A stretch of DNA of 64,000 bases. It comes from an uncultured Myxococcales bacterium. GTDB taxonomy: Bacteria > Myxococcota_A > Bradymonadia > UBA7976 > VGTA01. Shown here one piece after another: positions 17,950 to 27,162 of this stretch. The notes beneath the pieces were generated by a model. It was not told where the DNA came from and made no database searches. It saw only the letters and a list, made by a program, of their open reading frames with translations. The position numbers were made by a program, and so were the translations under genes. How positions within the stretch are numbered: the stretch's first letter is position 1; each line of letters opens with the position of its first letter. The DNA is taken from the NCBI GenBank assembly GCA_937146725.1, contig CAKZRU010000042.1:1-64000 (forward strand), given 5' to 3'.

Positions 17950-18363
17950 ATGGAAGACTTTATTCAAACACTGATGAACAATCTTGAAAAAAATCAATTC
18001 CCTAGCCGAAAAGTGGCCTTTGATTTAGAAACGCTTTATGAAAAGGCCGAAGATAAAAAACTCTCCCTTAATAACGTGTTAGATGAACTCAAAAAAAGAG
18101 GCATTGATCATGTTAAAAAGGGCGATCGAATTATCTTTAAACCTATGCCCAAGCCTAGTGCAGATCCGTTTGAACCAGGATTTGCCGAAGCAATGGCTGG
18201 AATGAATCCTGACTTTTTAGCTCAGGCCCAAGAAATGATGAACAATATGGATGAAGATGAACTTGCTTCCACTCGAGCTATGGTTCAAGAACGCTTGGCG
18301 GGCATGAATGATGATGAGCGCAAGTCACTTTTTGATCAAATCAAAGGGATGGGCTTAGGCTAA
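17950..18363 (+). CDS. Small conserved-looking cytosolic protein, unknown function
   Basis: 137 residues from ATG 17950, chosen because GAGG lies five bases upstream; a TTG at 17935 is the alternative. The first 70 residues look like a small alpha/beta or winged-helix-like fold (KVAFDLETLYEKAEDKKLSLNNVLDELKKRGI then HVKKGDRIIF). The rest is a Met/Ala/Glu-rich helical tail with repeated AGMN. No catalytic motif. It precedes the kinase gene by 170 bases on the same strand. I cannot assign a role. The preceding gap 17692-17949 holds nothing recognisable. Confidence 0.7.
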   Translation: MEDFIQTLMNNLEKNQFPSRKVAFDLETLYEKAEDKKLSLNNVLDELKKRGIDHVKKGDRIIFKPMPKPSADPFEPGFAEAMAGMNPDFLAQAQEMMNNMDEDELASTRAMVQERLAGMNDDERKSLFDQIKGMGLG

Positions 18364-18534
18364 GCACTCTGATTAAATATAATAAAAGACGTAACAGCAT
18401 ACAAAATTGAAGTCAGCACACTGATGTTCAAATCAATCATATCCAAAGAAAATATCAGAGAATACAAAAATCACTTTGAGTCCTGCACTGAGCTTGTTCA
18501 TACTTAGGTTTAGTCTATAACAGGAGTAAAGCTT

Positions 18535-21500
18535 TTGAGTGAGCAACAAAAAAAGACCCAAGCTGGTATGCCAAGAGCGAAAGACTTATCCACCCAAGAT
18601 CTTTTTATCAGTAAAATGGATACAGTGGATGCATATGAAGCCGAAGATGATGATGCACCTGAATATGCTCAAACGATGATTATTCCTAAGATTTCTACTG
18701 AATCGGAAGCAGGCTCGGAAAGTCAACAGAAACAAGATGAATCAGATGATTTTGAAAGCGCAGAGCTGACTCAAACTCTATCTTCCCTAATCGTAAGTGA
18801 AGAACATCTATCCAATGAGTCCATGTTGAGCGTAACCATGCTCAGTGAGTCGGATATTATCCAAGAGGTGGATCAAGAGGTGGATCAAGAAGCAAATCAA
18901 GAAGCAAATCAAGAGATAACCTTTGAACTACCGGCGCGCTATGAATTGCTTGGTCGATTAGGTGAAGGCGGCATGGGGGAGGTATTTGCCGTCAAAGATC
19001 GCTTACTCAAACGTGATGTTGCCCTTAAAAGGGTACGTGGTACATATAATGATCGAGTCCAAAAAGCCTTTGTCAGAGAAGCGCGTATTTTAGCTCAACT
19101 AACTCATCCAAGTATTGTCCCAATACACGATCTTTATATTCCGCAACCAGACGCAAGCCATTCTGAATCAGAACAAACAAGTGCTAACTCAGCATATTTC
19201 ACCATGGAAAAGATCGGTGGAACAACTTTTAGTGCTTACATAAAACGCTTTGTTGAAAGCGAGCCTCAAGAAGCTTCCATGCTTCTTTTTCAGCTTTTGA
19301 ATATCTTTGTGAGTATTGGCGAGGCGATTGACTACGCGCATCAGCAAGGCGTATTACATCGTGATCTAAAGCCAGATAATCTTATGGTTGGTGACCACGG
19401 GCAAATCAAGGTCTTGGATTGGGGTTTAGGAGGCCAAGTATCACAGCAAAAAGAAGACAGTGCTTTAAATGCAGATTTGCTTAAGACCTTTACGGCCGAT
19501 AAGCTTCAAAATGAGCGCTTTACCTTTACCGGAACAATTTCTGGAACGCCGGCTTATATGTCTCCAGAGCAGGCAAGAGGTGAATCCTTAAATGCTCAAA
19601 CTGATGTATATGCCCTCGGTGCCATTCTTTATGAGATCTTAAGCGGTGAAGCACCTTATGTAAGAGCCTTTAAGCATGATCCGAAATGCGCTTGGCTCAT
19701 TTTAGACCAGGCCCAACGTGCAAAGGCTCCCCCTCCGGTAAGACGAGAACTCTGTCCTCATCCACATTTGATCAACGGATATTTAATCAAAGTATGTGAA
19801 AAGGCCTTAGAGCCTAATCCGACTCAGCGCTATGCTTCTGTGGAAGCTTTATTAAACGATCTAAGAGATTATTTGTCAGGAGAGAGCCTTAGATCTCGTA
19901 TTATTGAAACCAAAGCCAAGGTGAAACAACTCTACACCGCAACAACCGAGCAGATCCTAGCTCATCAACAAGCGATTTCGCTTTGGGAACGTCTACAAGC
20001 ATCTAATAGTGTACCCTTGGTCGCTCATTTTCGCTCTCAAGTGCTCCACCTACTTGAAGAATTGGTTCGTTGGGATAAATCCGATATAGAGTCAAGGGTT
20101 TGGGGCCTTCATCTACGCTATCATTATATTCGCTTTCAATGGTGGCGAGGTGAACTTAAAACCGGCTACTTACTCACTCAGCAGGTGTTACAAGACCGCT
20201 GTCAAAAGCTTGAGGTTTTTCGGGAAAGTCCCTTGGGAGCGCTTGTGCCTTGGACCATTGTAGACAGCCTTAAAACTCAGCAAAATAAAGTACATCTCCA
20301 ATTTCACTTTGATTCAAGCGATGAGCTAAAGGTGAGCATACAAAAAACAAAGCGCATTGATTATGAAGCACAATTAGCACGTTTGAGTGAAGCCGAAACA
20401 GAGGACTTACAAGATGAAAAAGAGTTACCGTATGTTCATGGGCAAAGCTTAAAGCTCAATCTTGATTGGGGTCATTATACACTTAAAGTTAAGGTCAGAG
20501 ATAAGCAGATTAAATATAGCTTTACTCGTTTAATTAGGGTGGAGCCTCCCTTAATTCCCTGTTTTGAAGGCAGTGAGTTACTGACCTTGGAAGAATATGA
20601 TCAGTTGGCTCAATCCACTATAATAAGCTCCGAAATAAATGTTGAGATCCATCCACCAAAAGCAGCTGAAATCTTTGCCCAAAAACGATCACGCGTTTCC
20701 TTAAGTACACGTTCATTAGGAGCTAAGCTTAAACTGATCAAAGACGAATACTCTTGGCCCCCACAATTAGAAGACGATCGCTTTGAATGGCTCGAAAGCC
20801 ACGCGGTTTCTATTGGGACTTGGCAAGCCTTGCCACGAACTCTAGCTTCAGATCATGTCGAATGTGGAGGCATTTGGTTGCAGAAGAATCAAGTGACAAT
20901 CGGAGCTTATTTACATTATATCAATGATTTAGATCGCTTGCTAAAACTTTTACCGCAAGAAGAAAAAGTGCTTCCGTTAAGAGATTTAAAGCAAATCTTA
21001 CCTACGATGACTTTAAGCTTTTTAGAAATCAAAGATCAGCCTCTTTTTGTGCGTACTGGTGTAGCAGGCTCTTTTGTACTTAGTCCTGCGATGGTCGCAT
21101 TTGGCGTCACCGAATCAGTTCCAATGTTTCAAGTCTCTTTTGCTGATATTGAAAGATATTTGTTGTGGCTAAGTTGGGAAACCGGTTTGGCTTGGACAAT
21201 CCCAAGTGAAAATGAATGGGAATTAGCAGCCCGAGGTATTGATCAACGTACTTTCCCATGGGGGGATTTAGAACCCTCTAAACTCACCCAAATGAAGCGC
21301 TCATCATCTTCACCTTTTGATGGAAGAACGGCCTTAACAAATGGTGACCCATATTTGCTGGCTCGGGAAAGACGCCAAGAACTATATCCACATGACATAA
21401 GTCCTTTTGGCATTCAAAGTTTAGGTGGTGGAATGAGTGATTGGACGATGAAAGATAGTCACAAACGTAAACTACGCCAAAAAATCAGACAGTGGCTTTT

Positions 21501-21747
21501 GCAAAGACCAAGCTCTAAACTCTCTGATCTTGAGCGGGCTAGATTATTATTTAATGCCCAGCAATGGAGAGCATGCTTTAACGAAGACTTCAACTTTGGC
21601 GAGCGCCATGCCAATGAAGAAATACTCAGAGGTGGCTCTTATTTGAATGACTACGAGCAATGCACCAGCATGTATCGAGTTGAAACTTGGCTGAGTAAAC
21701 GTTTTATCGATGTGAGTTTTAGACTCGCCTTTGAGCCAGAAGCCTAA
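18535..21747 (+). CDS. Ser/Thr protein kinase fused to a formylglycine-generating-enzyme-like domain
   Basis: 1070 residues. An acidic N-terminal arm (1-130) carries a repeated EVDQ/EANQ stretch (109-127). The Hanks kinase domain starts near 136: glycine loop GRLGEGGMGEVF, VALKRV lysine, catalytic HRDLKPDN (275-282), DWG in place of DFG (295-297, common in bacterial kinases), and GTPAYMSPEQ. A middle region of about 300 residues is helical then beta. The last 300 residues resemble the SUMF1/FGE fold (IPSENEWELAARG, FPWGD, RGGSYLN, SFRLAFE). The usual catalytic cysteine pair of FGE is missing; only one Cys is near, so it is more likely a ligand-binding module. Start is TTG with AGGAG eight bases upstream. 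No membrane helix, so cytosolic. Confidence 0.92.
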   Translation: MSEQQKKTQAGMPRAKDLSTQDLFISKMDTVDAYEAEDDDAPEYAQTMIIPKISTESEAGSESQQKQDESDDFESAELTQTLSSLIVSEEHLSNESMLSVTMLSESDIIQEVDQEVDQEANQEANQEITFELPARYELLGRLGEGGMGEVFAVKDRLLKRDVALKRVRGTYNDRVQKAFVREARILAQLTHPSIVPIHDLYIPQPDASHSESEQTSANSAYFTMEKIGGTTFSAYIKRFVESEPQEASMLLFQLLNIFVSIGEAIDYAHQQGVLHRDLKPDNLMVGDHGQIKVLDWGLGGQVSQQKEDSALNADLLKTFTADKLQNERFTFTGTISGTPAYMSPEQARGESLNAQTDVYALGAILYEILSGEAPYVRAFKHDPKCAWLILDQAQRAKAPPPVRRELCPHPHLINGYLIKVCEKALEPNPTQRYASVEALLNDLRDYLSGESLRSRIIETKAKVKQLYTATTEQILAHQQAISLWERLQASNSVPLVAHFRSQVLHLLEELVRWDKSDIESRVWGLHLRYHYIRFQWWRGELKTGYLLTQQVLQDRCQKLEVFRESPLGALVPWTIVDSLKTQQNKVHLQFHFDSSDELKVSIQKTKRIDYEAQLARLSEAETEDLQDEKELPYVHGQSLKLNLDWGHYTLKVKVRDKQIKYSFTRLIRVEPPLIPCFEGSELLTLEEYDQLAQSTIISSEINVEIHPPKAAEIFAQKRSRVSLSTRSLGAKLKLIKDEYSWPPQLEDDRFEWLESHAVSIGTWQALPRTLASDHVECGGIWLQKNQVTIGAYLHYINDLDRLLKLLPQEEKVLPLRDLKQILPTMTLSFLEIKDQPLFVRTGVAGSFVLSPAMVAFGVTESVPMFQVSFADIERYLLWLSWETGLAWTIPSENEWELAARGIDQRTFPWGDLEPSKLTQMKRSSSSPFDGRTALTNGDPYLLARERRQELYPHDISPFGIQSLGGGMSDWTMKDSHKRKLRQKIRQWLLQRPSSKLSDLERARLLFNAQQWRACFNEDFNFGERHANEEILRGGSYLNDYEQCTSMYRVETWLSKRFIDVSFRLAFEPEA

Positions 21748-21777
21748 GTACTCGTCTACTATTGAGTTTTACTCGGC

Positions 21778-23193
21778 TTAAGGGTGTTCTCTAAAGTGCC
21801 AACTTTGAGGGCGAGTTAAGGCTTCATAGCCGACTTTAGAAAGCGTTGTGCCACGTCCGGTTTCTTTCACGCCGGTCCATGCTAAGCCTGGATCCAAATA
21901 GTCACAGCGATTCATAAATACAGTTCCGGACTCAAGTTGAGGCGCAATCGTTTTCATCACCTGCATATCTTTAGTCCATACCGATGCGGTTAAGCCATAT
22001 TTACAGTCATTCATCATTTGAATCGCTTGTGCATCGCTGTCAACAGACATAATGCCCATAACGGGTCCAAAGGTTTCCTCGATCATGACTTCCATATCAT
22101 GAGTCACATTGGTTAATACTTGAGGAGCCAAATAAGGAGAGCCCCAGGCATCTTGCGGGAATGCTTCTGGATCAATATGAGCTGTGGCACCGGCTTTGAC
22201 AGCAGCATTGATTTGAGCTCTGACTTTGGCAGCCGCATCTTTGCGCACCATCGGGCCAATGTTAGTGTCTGCTTTACGTGGGTCATCAAGCTTATAAATA
22301 CTGCCAATTAAAGCGACAGCACCTTCGACAAAGTTATCGTATAAATCACGATGCACATACACTCTTTCAATGCCACAGCAACTCTGTCCTGAGTTAAACA
22401 TTGCCCCATCAACAATATTTTCAATCGCAAAGCCTAGGTCGGCATCCGCTCGGACATACGCCGGATCCTTGCCACCAAGCTCTAAGCCGACCCCAAGAAA
22501 TGAGTGGCTTTCGGTGGCTGCGCGCTCAATTGCACGACCGCCAAAGACAGAACCGGTAAAGCAAACAAAGTCACTAGCACCAGAACGAACAAAGGCTTCA
22601 GTTTGAGCATAATTAAGGTCAAGGGTTGCAAAAAGCCCTTGGGGTAAATCAGCTGTTCGAGCGGCATCAGCTAGACGATCAGCACATAACGCTGTTTGAT
22701 TCGCATGCTTGAGAATGACCGCATTTCCAGCCATCAGTGCAGGAATCAAAGCATTGACTGCAGTCAGGTAAGGGAAGTTCCAAGCGGGTAGATCTAGCAC
22801 GACTCCTAAAGGCGCTCTTTGGATGCTACGAGAAAAACCTGATTTTGGAGTGGGAATCACAGGAGAAAGGCTCTCTTCCGCAATATCGATCATATAACGG
22901 GCTCTTTCCTCAAAGCCTCTCATTTCGCCCGGAGATTGACTAATCGGTCGTCCCATTTGCATCGTCAATTCTTCGGCAACACGATCCGTATCTGCCAGTA
23001 GAGCATCAACCAAAGCTGAGCAATATTTAGCTCTTTCTTGAATAGAACGTTGTGCCCAATCTTTTTGAGCCAAACGAGCTTGCTCACTGACTTTTTGGGC
23101 TTGTTCTAAGGTATGAAAGGGGCGCTCTGCATAAACAGAACCGTCGACCGGACTAATGATTTGAAAGTGCGTGGGCTGTGCATCTATTGCCAT
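21778..23193 (-). CDS. Aldehyde dehydrogenase family protein
   Basis: NAD(P)-dependent aldehyde oxidation, 471 residues. PAWNFPY (136-142), ELGGKDPAYV with the general base Glu238, and GQSCCGIERVYV with nucleophile Cys272 are all in place. The ELGGKDPAYV wording is typical of a branch often annotated as succinate-semialdehyde or generic aldehyde dehydrogenase; the substrate cannot be read from the sequence. AAGGAG lies before the ATG. Stand-alone, convergent with the kinase gene (30 bases between stops). Confidence 0.92.
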   Translation of the reverse strand: MAIDAQPTHFQIISPVDGSVYAERPFHTLEQAQKVSEQARLAQKDWAQRSIQERAKYCSALVDALLADTDRVAEELTMQMGRPISQSPGEMRGFEERARYMIDIAEESLSPVIPTPKSGFSRSIQRAPLGVVLDLPAWNFPYLTAVNALIPALMAGNAVILKHANQTALCADRLADAARTADLPQGLFATLDLNYAQTEAFVRSGASDFVCFTGSVFGGRAIERAATESHSFLGVGLELGGKDPAYVRADADLGFAIENIVDGAMFNSGQSCCGIERVYVHRDLYDNFVEGAVALIGSIYKLDDPRKADTNIGPMVRKDAAAKVRAQINAAVKAGATAHIDPEAFPQDAWGSPYLAPQVLTNVTHDMEVMIEETFGPVMGIMSVDSDAQAIQMMNDCKYGLTASVWTKDMQVMKTIAPQLESGTVFMNRCDYLDPGLAWTGVKETGRGTTLSKVGYEALTRPQSWHFREHP

Positions 23194-23568
23194 GTTTACT
23201 CCTTGGTGGAAGAGCTTTATAAAGAATTGAACTCGTTAAAGATGACCGAGCGGGATTCAATGAAGTAAAAAAGCTTGGCATGTTCTTAAGTTTTGCTCAA
23301 GTCTATCTGTGATGCGCTAACAGTGCTGAGTCATTATTACCTGTGAATCAATGTTCACAGCCTAAGTAAAATCTGTGACTTAGTATACTGATCTAACTCT
23401 TGGTAAATAGAGACTCTGTAGTCTAAGTAATTGTATTTATTGACTTATTTTTACAAGTTTAACTTTGGCCTAAGTTATGCGACTATAACGAATTAAGTAT
23501 TTAAACTTAATGCCTGAAGTGATCCTAATCACACAAATATACAACAAGTTTTTTAAAAGGAGACGACC
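23194..23568. promoter_or_regulatory. 375-base divergent intergenic region with a CRP-like dyad
   Basis: The space between the aldehyde dehydrogenase and the cysteine-rich protein gene, read outward in both directions. At 23341-23360 the perfect dyad CTGTGAA-N6-TTCACAG contains TGTGA and TCACA, like a CRP/FNR-family site, but with eight bases between these half-sites instead of six. The rest is AT-rich, with no further gene or RNA that I can recognise. AAAAGGAG precedes the ATG at 23569. Confidence 0.45.
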
Positions 23569-24744
23569 ATGAAAACTCTTAATCAAAACAAGATGAGCAG
23601 TAAAAAGCTTTTAAGTGCACTATTCTGCTTTGCCATTTTAAGCACTTCCTTAAATGCAAATGCCATGGAGTGTAGTGTAGACGCTGATTGTGCTGAGGGT
23701 GAATACTGTGAAATCCTAGAATTATACCCAAGTGCCCCCTGCTTTATTGATGAAGAAGGTAATGAGGTTTGTGAGGATATTGCAGTTGATGAAGAAGAAA
23801 CCCTTGGTTTCTGTGAAGAACGCCCTATCGAATGTATGCAAGATAGCGACTGTCCAAGTCACTTAAGCTGTGGTTGGGGTGATGAGTTGACCAGTGGTTC
23901 AAGTGCAGGAAGTTCAGGAGGGTCACAAGGATCAGAAGGGTTTGCTCCACCTGAAATGGATTCTGGTGCTAGTGAAGATCCCGCTCAAGGTGCTCCGGCA
24001 CAAGAGGCACCCGATGAATTACCTGTTGAAGATGAACCAGAAAACTTGATGTGCGTATTTGTACCCAGCACCTGCGAAAGTGATAATGACTGTGCGATGA
24101 ACTTCCACTGTGAAGTCACTTCGGTCAGTATTGGTTGTGCTGTTCCCGAAATCATTTGTGAAGAAGGTCAGGATTGTGCAGAAGTTGAGCCGGTAGACTG
24201 CGAAGAAGAAGAATACAGTGAGGGCTACTGCATGCCCAATGAGATTGAATGTGATAGCGATGCTGCTTGTCCAAGCGATTGGCGTTGTCGTGAATTGATT
24301 GAGTCAAGCTGTGGTGGTGATGACATTGATATTGCTATTGGTGCTCCGGAGCCTGCTCCCGGTGAAGATCAGGCATCAAGTGAAGATCAAGCATCAAGTG
24401 AAAAAAGAATGGCCGCGCCTGTTGAAGAACCCGCTGAAAGACCGGTTGATGACTGCGAAGAAACCATACGCTCAATCTGTGTTCCGGTAGGCTTAGGCGG
24501 TGCTCGTGCTATTGCCGAGTCTGGTTTAGCCAGCGGTGGAACAAATGAAATCGCCCAATCAGGTCCTGTTGATGAAGATACTACACTTAGTAGTAATGAT
24601 GATCTTAACACTGAAGAAGCGGAGGGTTCATCTAATAGCGTTGTAGAAGATGAAGGTGGTTGTGATGCTCAGTCAAGCAAGCAAAGCTCATGGATGTTAA
24701 TCTTTGGCTTGGCTCTTTTGGCTTTCCGTCGTCGCTTAGCTTAA
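23569..24744 (+). CDS. Secreted cysteine-rich protein with MYXO-CTERM-like tail
   Basis: 391 residues with a signal peptide (cleavage near NANAMEC). Repeated modules of the form C-x-(V/D)-D-x-D-C...C recur at about residues 33, 90, 160 and 225, like Dickkopf or EGF-type disulfide knots, separated by acidic and Ala/Pro/Gly/Ser-rich linkers. The C-terminus reads EGGCDAQ, a polar spacer, a helix MLIFGLALLAF and RRRLA: a Cys, one helix and a basic end, as in MYXO-CTERM surface-anchoring tails. A short EDQASS duplication sits near residue 268. Probably exposed on the cell surface; the ligand is unknown. Confidence 0.85.
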   Translation: MKTLNQNKMSSKKLLSALFCFAILSTSLNANAMECSVDADCAEGEYCEILELYPSAPCFIDEEGNEVCEDIAVDEEETLGFCEERPIECMQDSDCPSHLSCGWGDELTSGSSAGSSGGSQGSEGFAPPEMDSGASEDPAQGAPAQEAPDELPVEDEPENLMCVFVPSTCESDNDCAMNFHCEVTSVSIGCAVPEIICEEGQDCAEVEPVDCEEEEYSEGYCMPNEIECDSDAACPSDWRCRELIESSCGGDDIDIAIGAPEPAPGEDQASSEDQASSEKRMAAPVEEPAERPVDDCEETIRSICVPVGLGGARAIAESGLASGGTNEIAQSGPVDEDTTLSSNDDLNTEEAEGSSNSVVEDEGGCDAQSSKQSSWMLIFGLALLAFRRRLA

Positions 24745-24767
24745 GAGTTTATGTACCTTAAGCTTTT
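24738..24767. terminator. Possible bidirectional terminator between convergent genes
   Basis: AGCTTAAG and CTTAAGCT form a perfect 8-bp stem with an 11-base loop, followed by TTT on the plus strand. It overlaps the stop codon of the cysteine-rich protein gene and lies just past the convergent lipoprotein gene. The stem is weak and the T-run short, hence modest confidence. Confidence 0.45.
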
Positions 24768-24773
24768 AGCAGA

Positions 24774-27050
24774 CTATTGGACATCAAGGGTATAAGTGGT
24801 AATAAAGGGCAAAGACTCTCCAAAACCAAAGTATCCTTTGACCTCTAGCGTATAAACACCTGATATATCTGCTGTAAAGGTGATCACTTCACTTGCTAAG
24901 ACTCCCGAACTTGCTTGGGCAATCGTGCCGTTAGGTCGATATAAAACAAGATCAAGGTCCTCGCCTTCAGAGTTAGAAAAGCGAACTTGAATGGTGACTT
25001 CTTGGCCTTGATTAAGGTTCATAGAATAAAAGTCAGTATCGCAGAAACTAAGATTATCAAGGCTACTAGGTACAGTAATAGAATAAGCTTGAGCATATTC
25101 TGCATTGGGTGAGGCAATATCCTCACAATAGCCTGCTGGAATCATGCAGTTCCCAGAAATACAGGCATAGTCCCAACGACATTCTTGATCAATGCTACAC
25201 TCATTCATCTCCGAGTTTGATGGACTTTGGTTAATGTTGATGGAGTAGCTATTGTTTGAGCGTCCACCAAAACCATAAATAATCAAATAATATTGGCCGG
25301 CTTCTAGATCCTCAACAAAGATTCTTTCATTATCATTACTACTGACGCCTAAGCTCACTGATGTACCATTCGCTTCGGTGAGATTCATATCTAAGTCACC
25401 ATTCAAGTGAGTAAAGTTCACTAAAATCTCTAAGTCCGAAGCTTCCTCAAGAATAATGCTATAAAAGTCATCATTATCACCACAGATTTGACCATTCCAG
25501 GGACCCGCATTTAAGGGGCTTAATGGAGTGGCTTGATCGTAATCATTATTGGGCTCGCTTGCTTCCTCATTACACACAGGGTCCATGGGGTCCATGGGGT
25601 CCATGGGATCCATGGGGTCCATTGGGTCCATTGGGTCATCCATACCGGCATCTGGATTGATGTCACCACGGCCATCACACAAAGCATAGGTACATTCTCG
25701 GGCATCATTACAGTCTGAGACTTCATTGCAAACCGCACCAGGTAGATCGAGCTCAATCACCAAACTGTAGCGATTTTGTTGAATACCATCTATTGCCGAG
25801 ACTCGGAAATAATAACGCTGATCGGTATCCTTTGCCAAAAGTCCGATATATTCATCATCGGTTTGAGTATTCATTTCAATGGTCGGAGTCAGAAGATTAT
25901 TGCTTGTATACATGCGTAGAGTTAAGTCACCAGCATGATCTTCAAAGCGAATACTGACTCGAGCTTCACGATTGGCTGGAAGTGTAAAAGCAAACCAATC
26001 AAAGTCAAAGCTACAAATGCTTAAATCATCAATACGTTGAGTGACAGAGTCAAGCTGAACGGCTTGGGGCAGGTCATTGTTAGTTGACTCACCTTCTAGT
26101 GCATCAGGACTACAGAAAAAACGCTCACAGCGTCCGGTATCTTGGTTACAAAGATTCTCGCCAGTACAGATTGAGTTAATACAGGGGTCATCATAAATAC
26201 AGTTGCCCGCATCACAGACCCAGCCATCTACACAAGTAACATTTTCACAGCTATCCCGACAAAAACCAGAGGCCGGATTACAAGTGAATCCTTCGGCACA
26301 GGTCACCGTTTCACAGCGGTCAATACAGTCACCGGTATTATTGTCGCAGGTTAAACCTTCATCACAAGCTATATCTTGGCAAGCCGGAATACAGCTACCT
26401 TCAAAACAACGAGTACCGCGATTACAGGTAATCTCTCCACACTGATCAATACATTGCCCACTGCTTGTATCACATTCTTGATTTGACCCACAGTTGACTC
26501 CAAAGCAAAGATCGGTGCAACTTCCGGCAAAGCAACCTAAGCCTTCGGGACATTCTAGGTCAGCACAAGGATCTTGGCAGACACCTTCCACACATTCAAT
26601 GCCGCCTGCACATACAACACCAATACAGGGGTCAATGCATTGACCGTCACTAGGGTCACACACAAAGCCAGCTCCACAGATTTGTCCTTCACAAAGGTCG
26701 GGGCTTTTAGCGCAGTCACTTAAACTATAGCGCTGTCCAAAGGCTTCTGAGCTTACATCACAAATAATTTCGGATAAGGAAATAATCTCAGCACTGTTTG
26801 CAGCACAATCACTTAAACATTGGGTAAGCGCATTACTCTTACGATCATTTGGACAAGTAGACCATGCTTCGCAAGCTAATAAGGACTGACAGGCCATCGA
26901 GCAAGAATTAGGCTCTACATCAGAGCCGGCATTCATTTCTCCCGCCATTGGATTAACCACAGTCGGAGGCGTAGTGCCTTCATCATCACAGGCAAGCATA
27001 CTGCTTAAACTCAAGCTGAGTAAACTGAGAAAGTATATGTATTTCGACAT
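24774..27050 (-). CDS. Surface lipoprotein with EGF-like cysteine repeats and PPC-type beta domains
   Basis: 758 residues. The lipobox SSMLAC gives a lipidated Cys21. PMAGEMNAGSD follows, the same kind of linker as in other lipoproteins of this window. Residues about 50-310 carry roughly nine modules of the form C-x-GxxC-DxxxGxCxDxC. Three beta domains of pre-peptidase C-terminal (PPC) style follow, each with DxDWF/DxDFYSI...YSL/Y type motifs (RYYFRVSA, GQYYLIIYG, GVYTLEVKG). A (DPM)n stretch lies between the first and second. GAGG sits six bases before the ATG. Likely an adhesive or binding surface protein. Confidence 0.88.
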   Translation of the reverse strand: MSKYIYFLSLLSLSLSSMLACDDEGTTPPTVVNPMAGEMNAGSDVEPNSCSMACQSLLACEAWSTCPNDRKSNALTQCLSDCAANSAEIISLSEIICDVSSEAFGQRYSLSDCAKSPDLCEGQICGAGFVCDPSDGQCIDPCIGVVCAGGIECVEGVCQDPCADLECPEGLGCFAGSCTDLCFGVNCGSNQECDTSSGQCIDQCGEITCNRGTRCFEGSCIPACQDIACDEGLTCDNNTGDCIDRCETVTCAEGFTCNPASGFCRDSCENVTCVDGWVCDAGNCIYDDPCINSICTGENLCNQDTGRCERFFCSPDALEGESTNNDLPQAVQLDSVTQRIDDLSICSFDFDWFAFTLPANREARVSIRFEDHAGDLTLRMYTSNNLLTPTIEMNTQTDDEYIGLLAKDTDQRYYFRVSAIDGIQQNRYSLVIELDLPGAVCNEVSDCNDARECTYALCDGRGDINPDAGMDDPMDPMDPMDPMDPMDPMDPVCNEEASEPNNDYDQATPLSPLNAGPWNGQICGDNDDFYSIILEEASDLEILVNFTHLNGDLDMNLTEANGTSVSLGVSSNDNERIFVEDLEAGQYYLIIYGFGGRSNNSYSININQSPSNSEMNECSIDQECRWDYACISGNCMIPAGYCEDIASPNAEYAQAYSITVPSSLDNLSFCDTDFYSMNLNQGQEVTIQVRFSNSEGEDLDLVLYRPNGTIAQASSGVLASEVITFTADISGVYTLEVKGYFGFGESLPFITTYTLDVQ
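25579..25632. repeat. 9-bp in-frame tandem repeat, six units
   Basis: GGGTCCATG and near copies repeat six times, encoding Asp-Pro-Met on the minus strand inside the lipoprotein gene. The period is a multiple of three, so copy number change would alter linker length without breaking the frame. Units differ by single bases, grouped at one end, as expected from replication slippage. Confidence 0.9.
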
Positions 27051-27162
27051 TATAAACCTCTTTAAGACTATTTATGTATCTATTTTTGAAGGTCGATACA
27101 CAAAAGCTATGGCAAGGTCAACCATAGTCCGAACTAAAATTGGAGTGGATTTAAAAAGTCAT

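Noticed and set aside
25533..25718. Plus-strand frame with HGVHGVHGIHGVHWVHWV
   Set aside because: Complement of the Asp-Pro-Met repeat in the lipoprotein gene.
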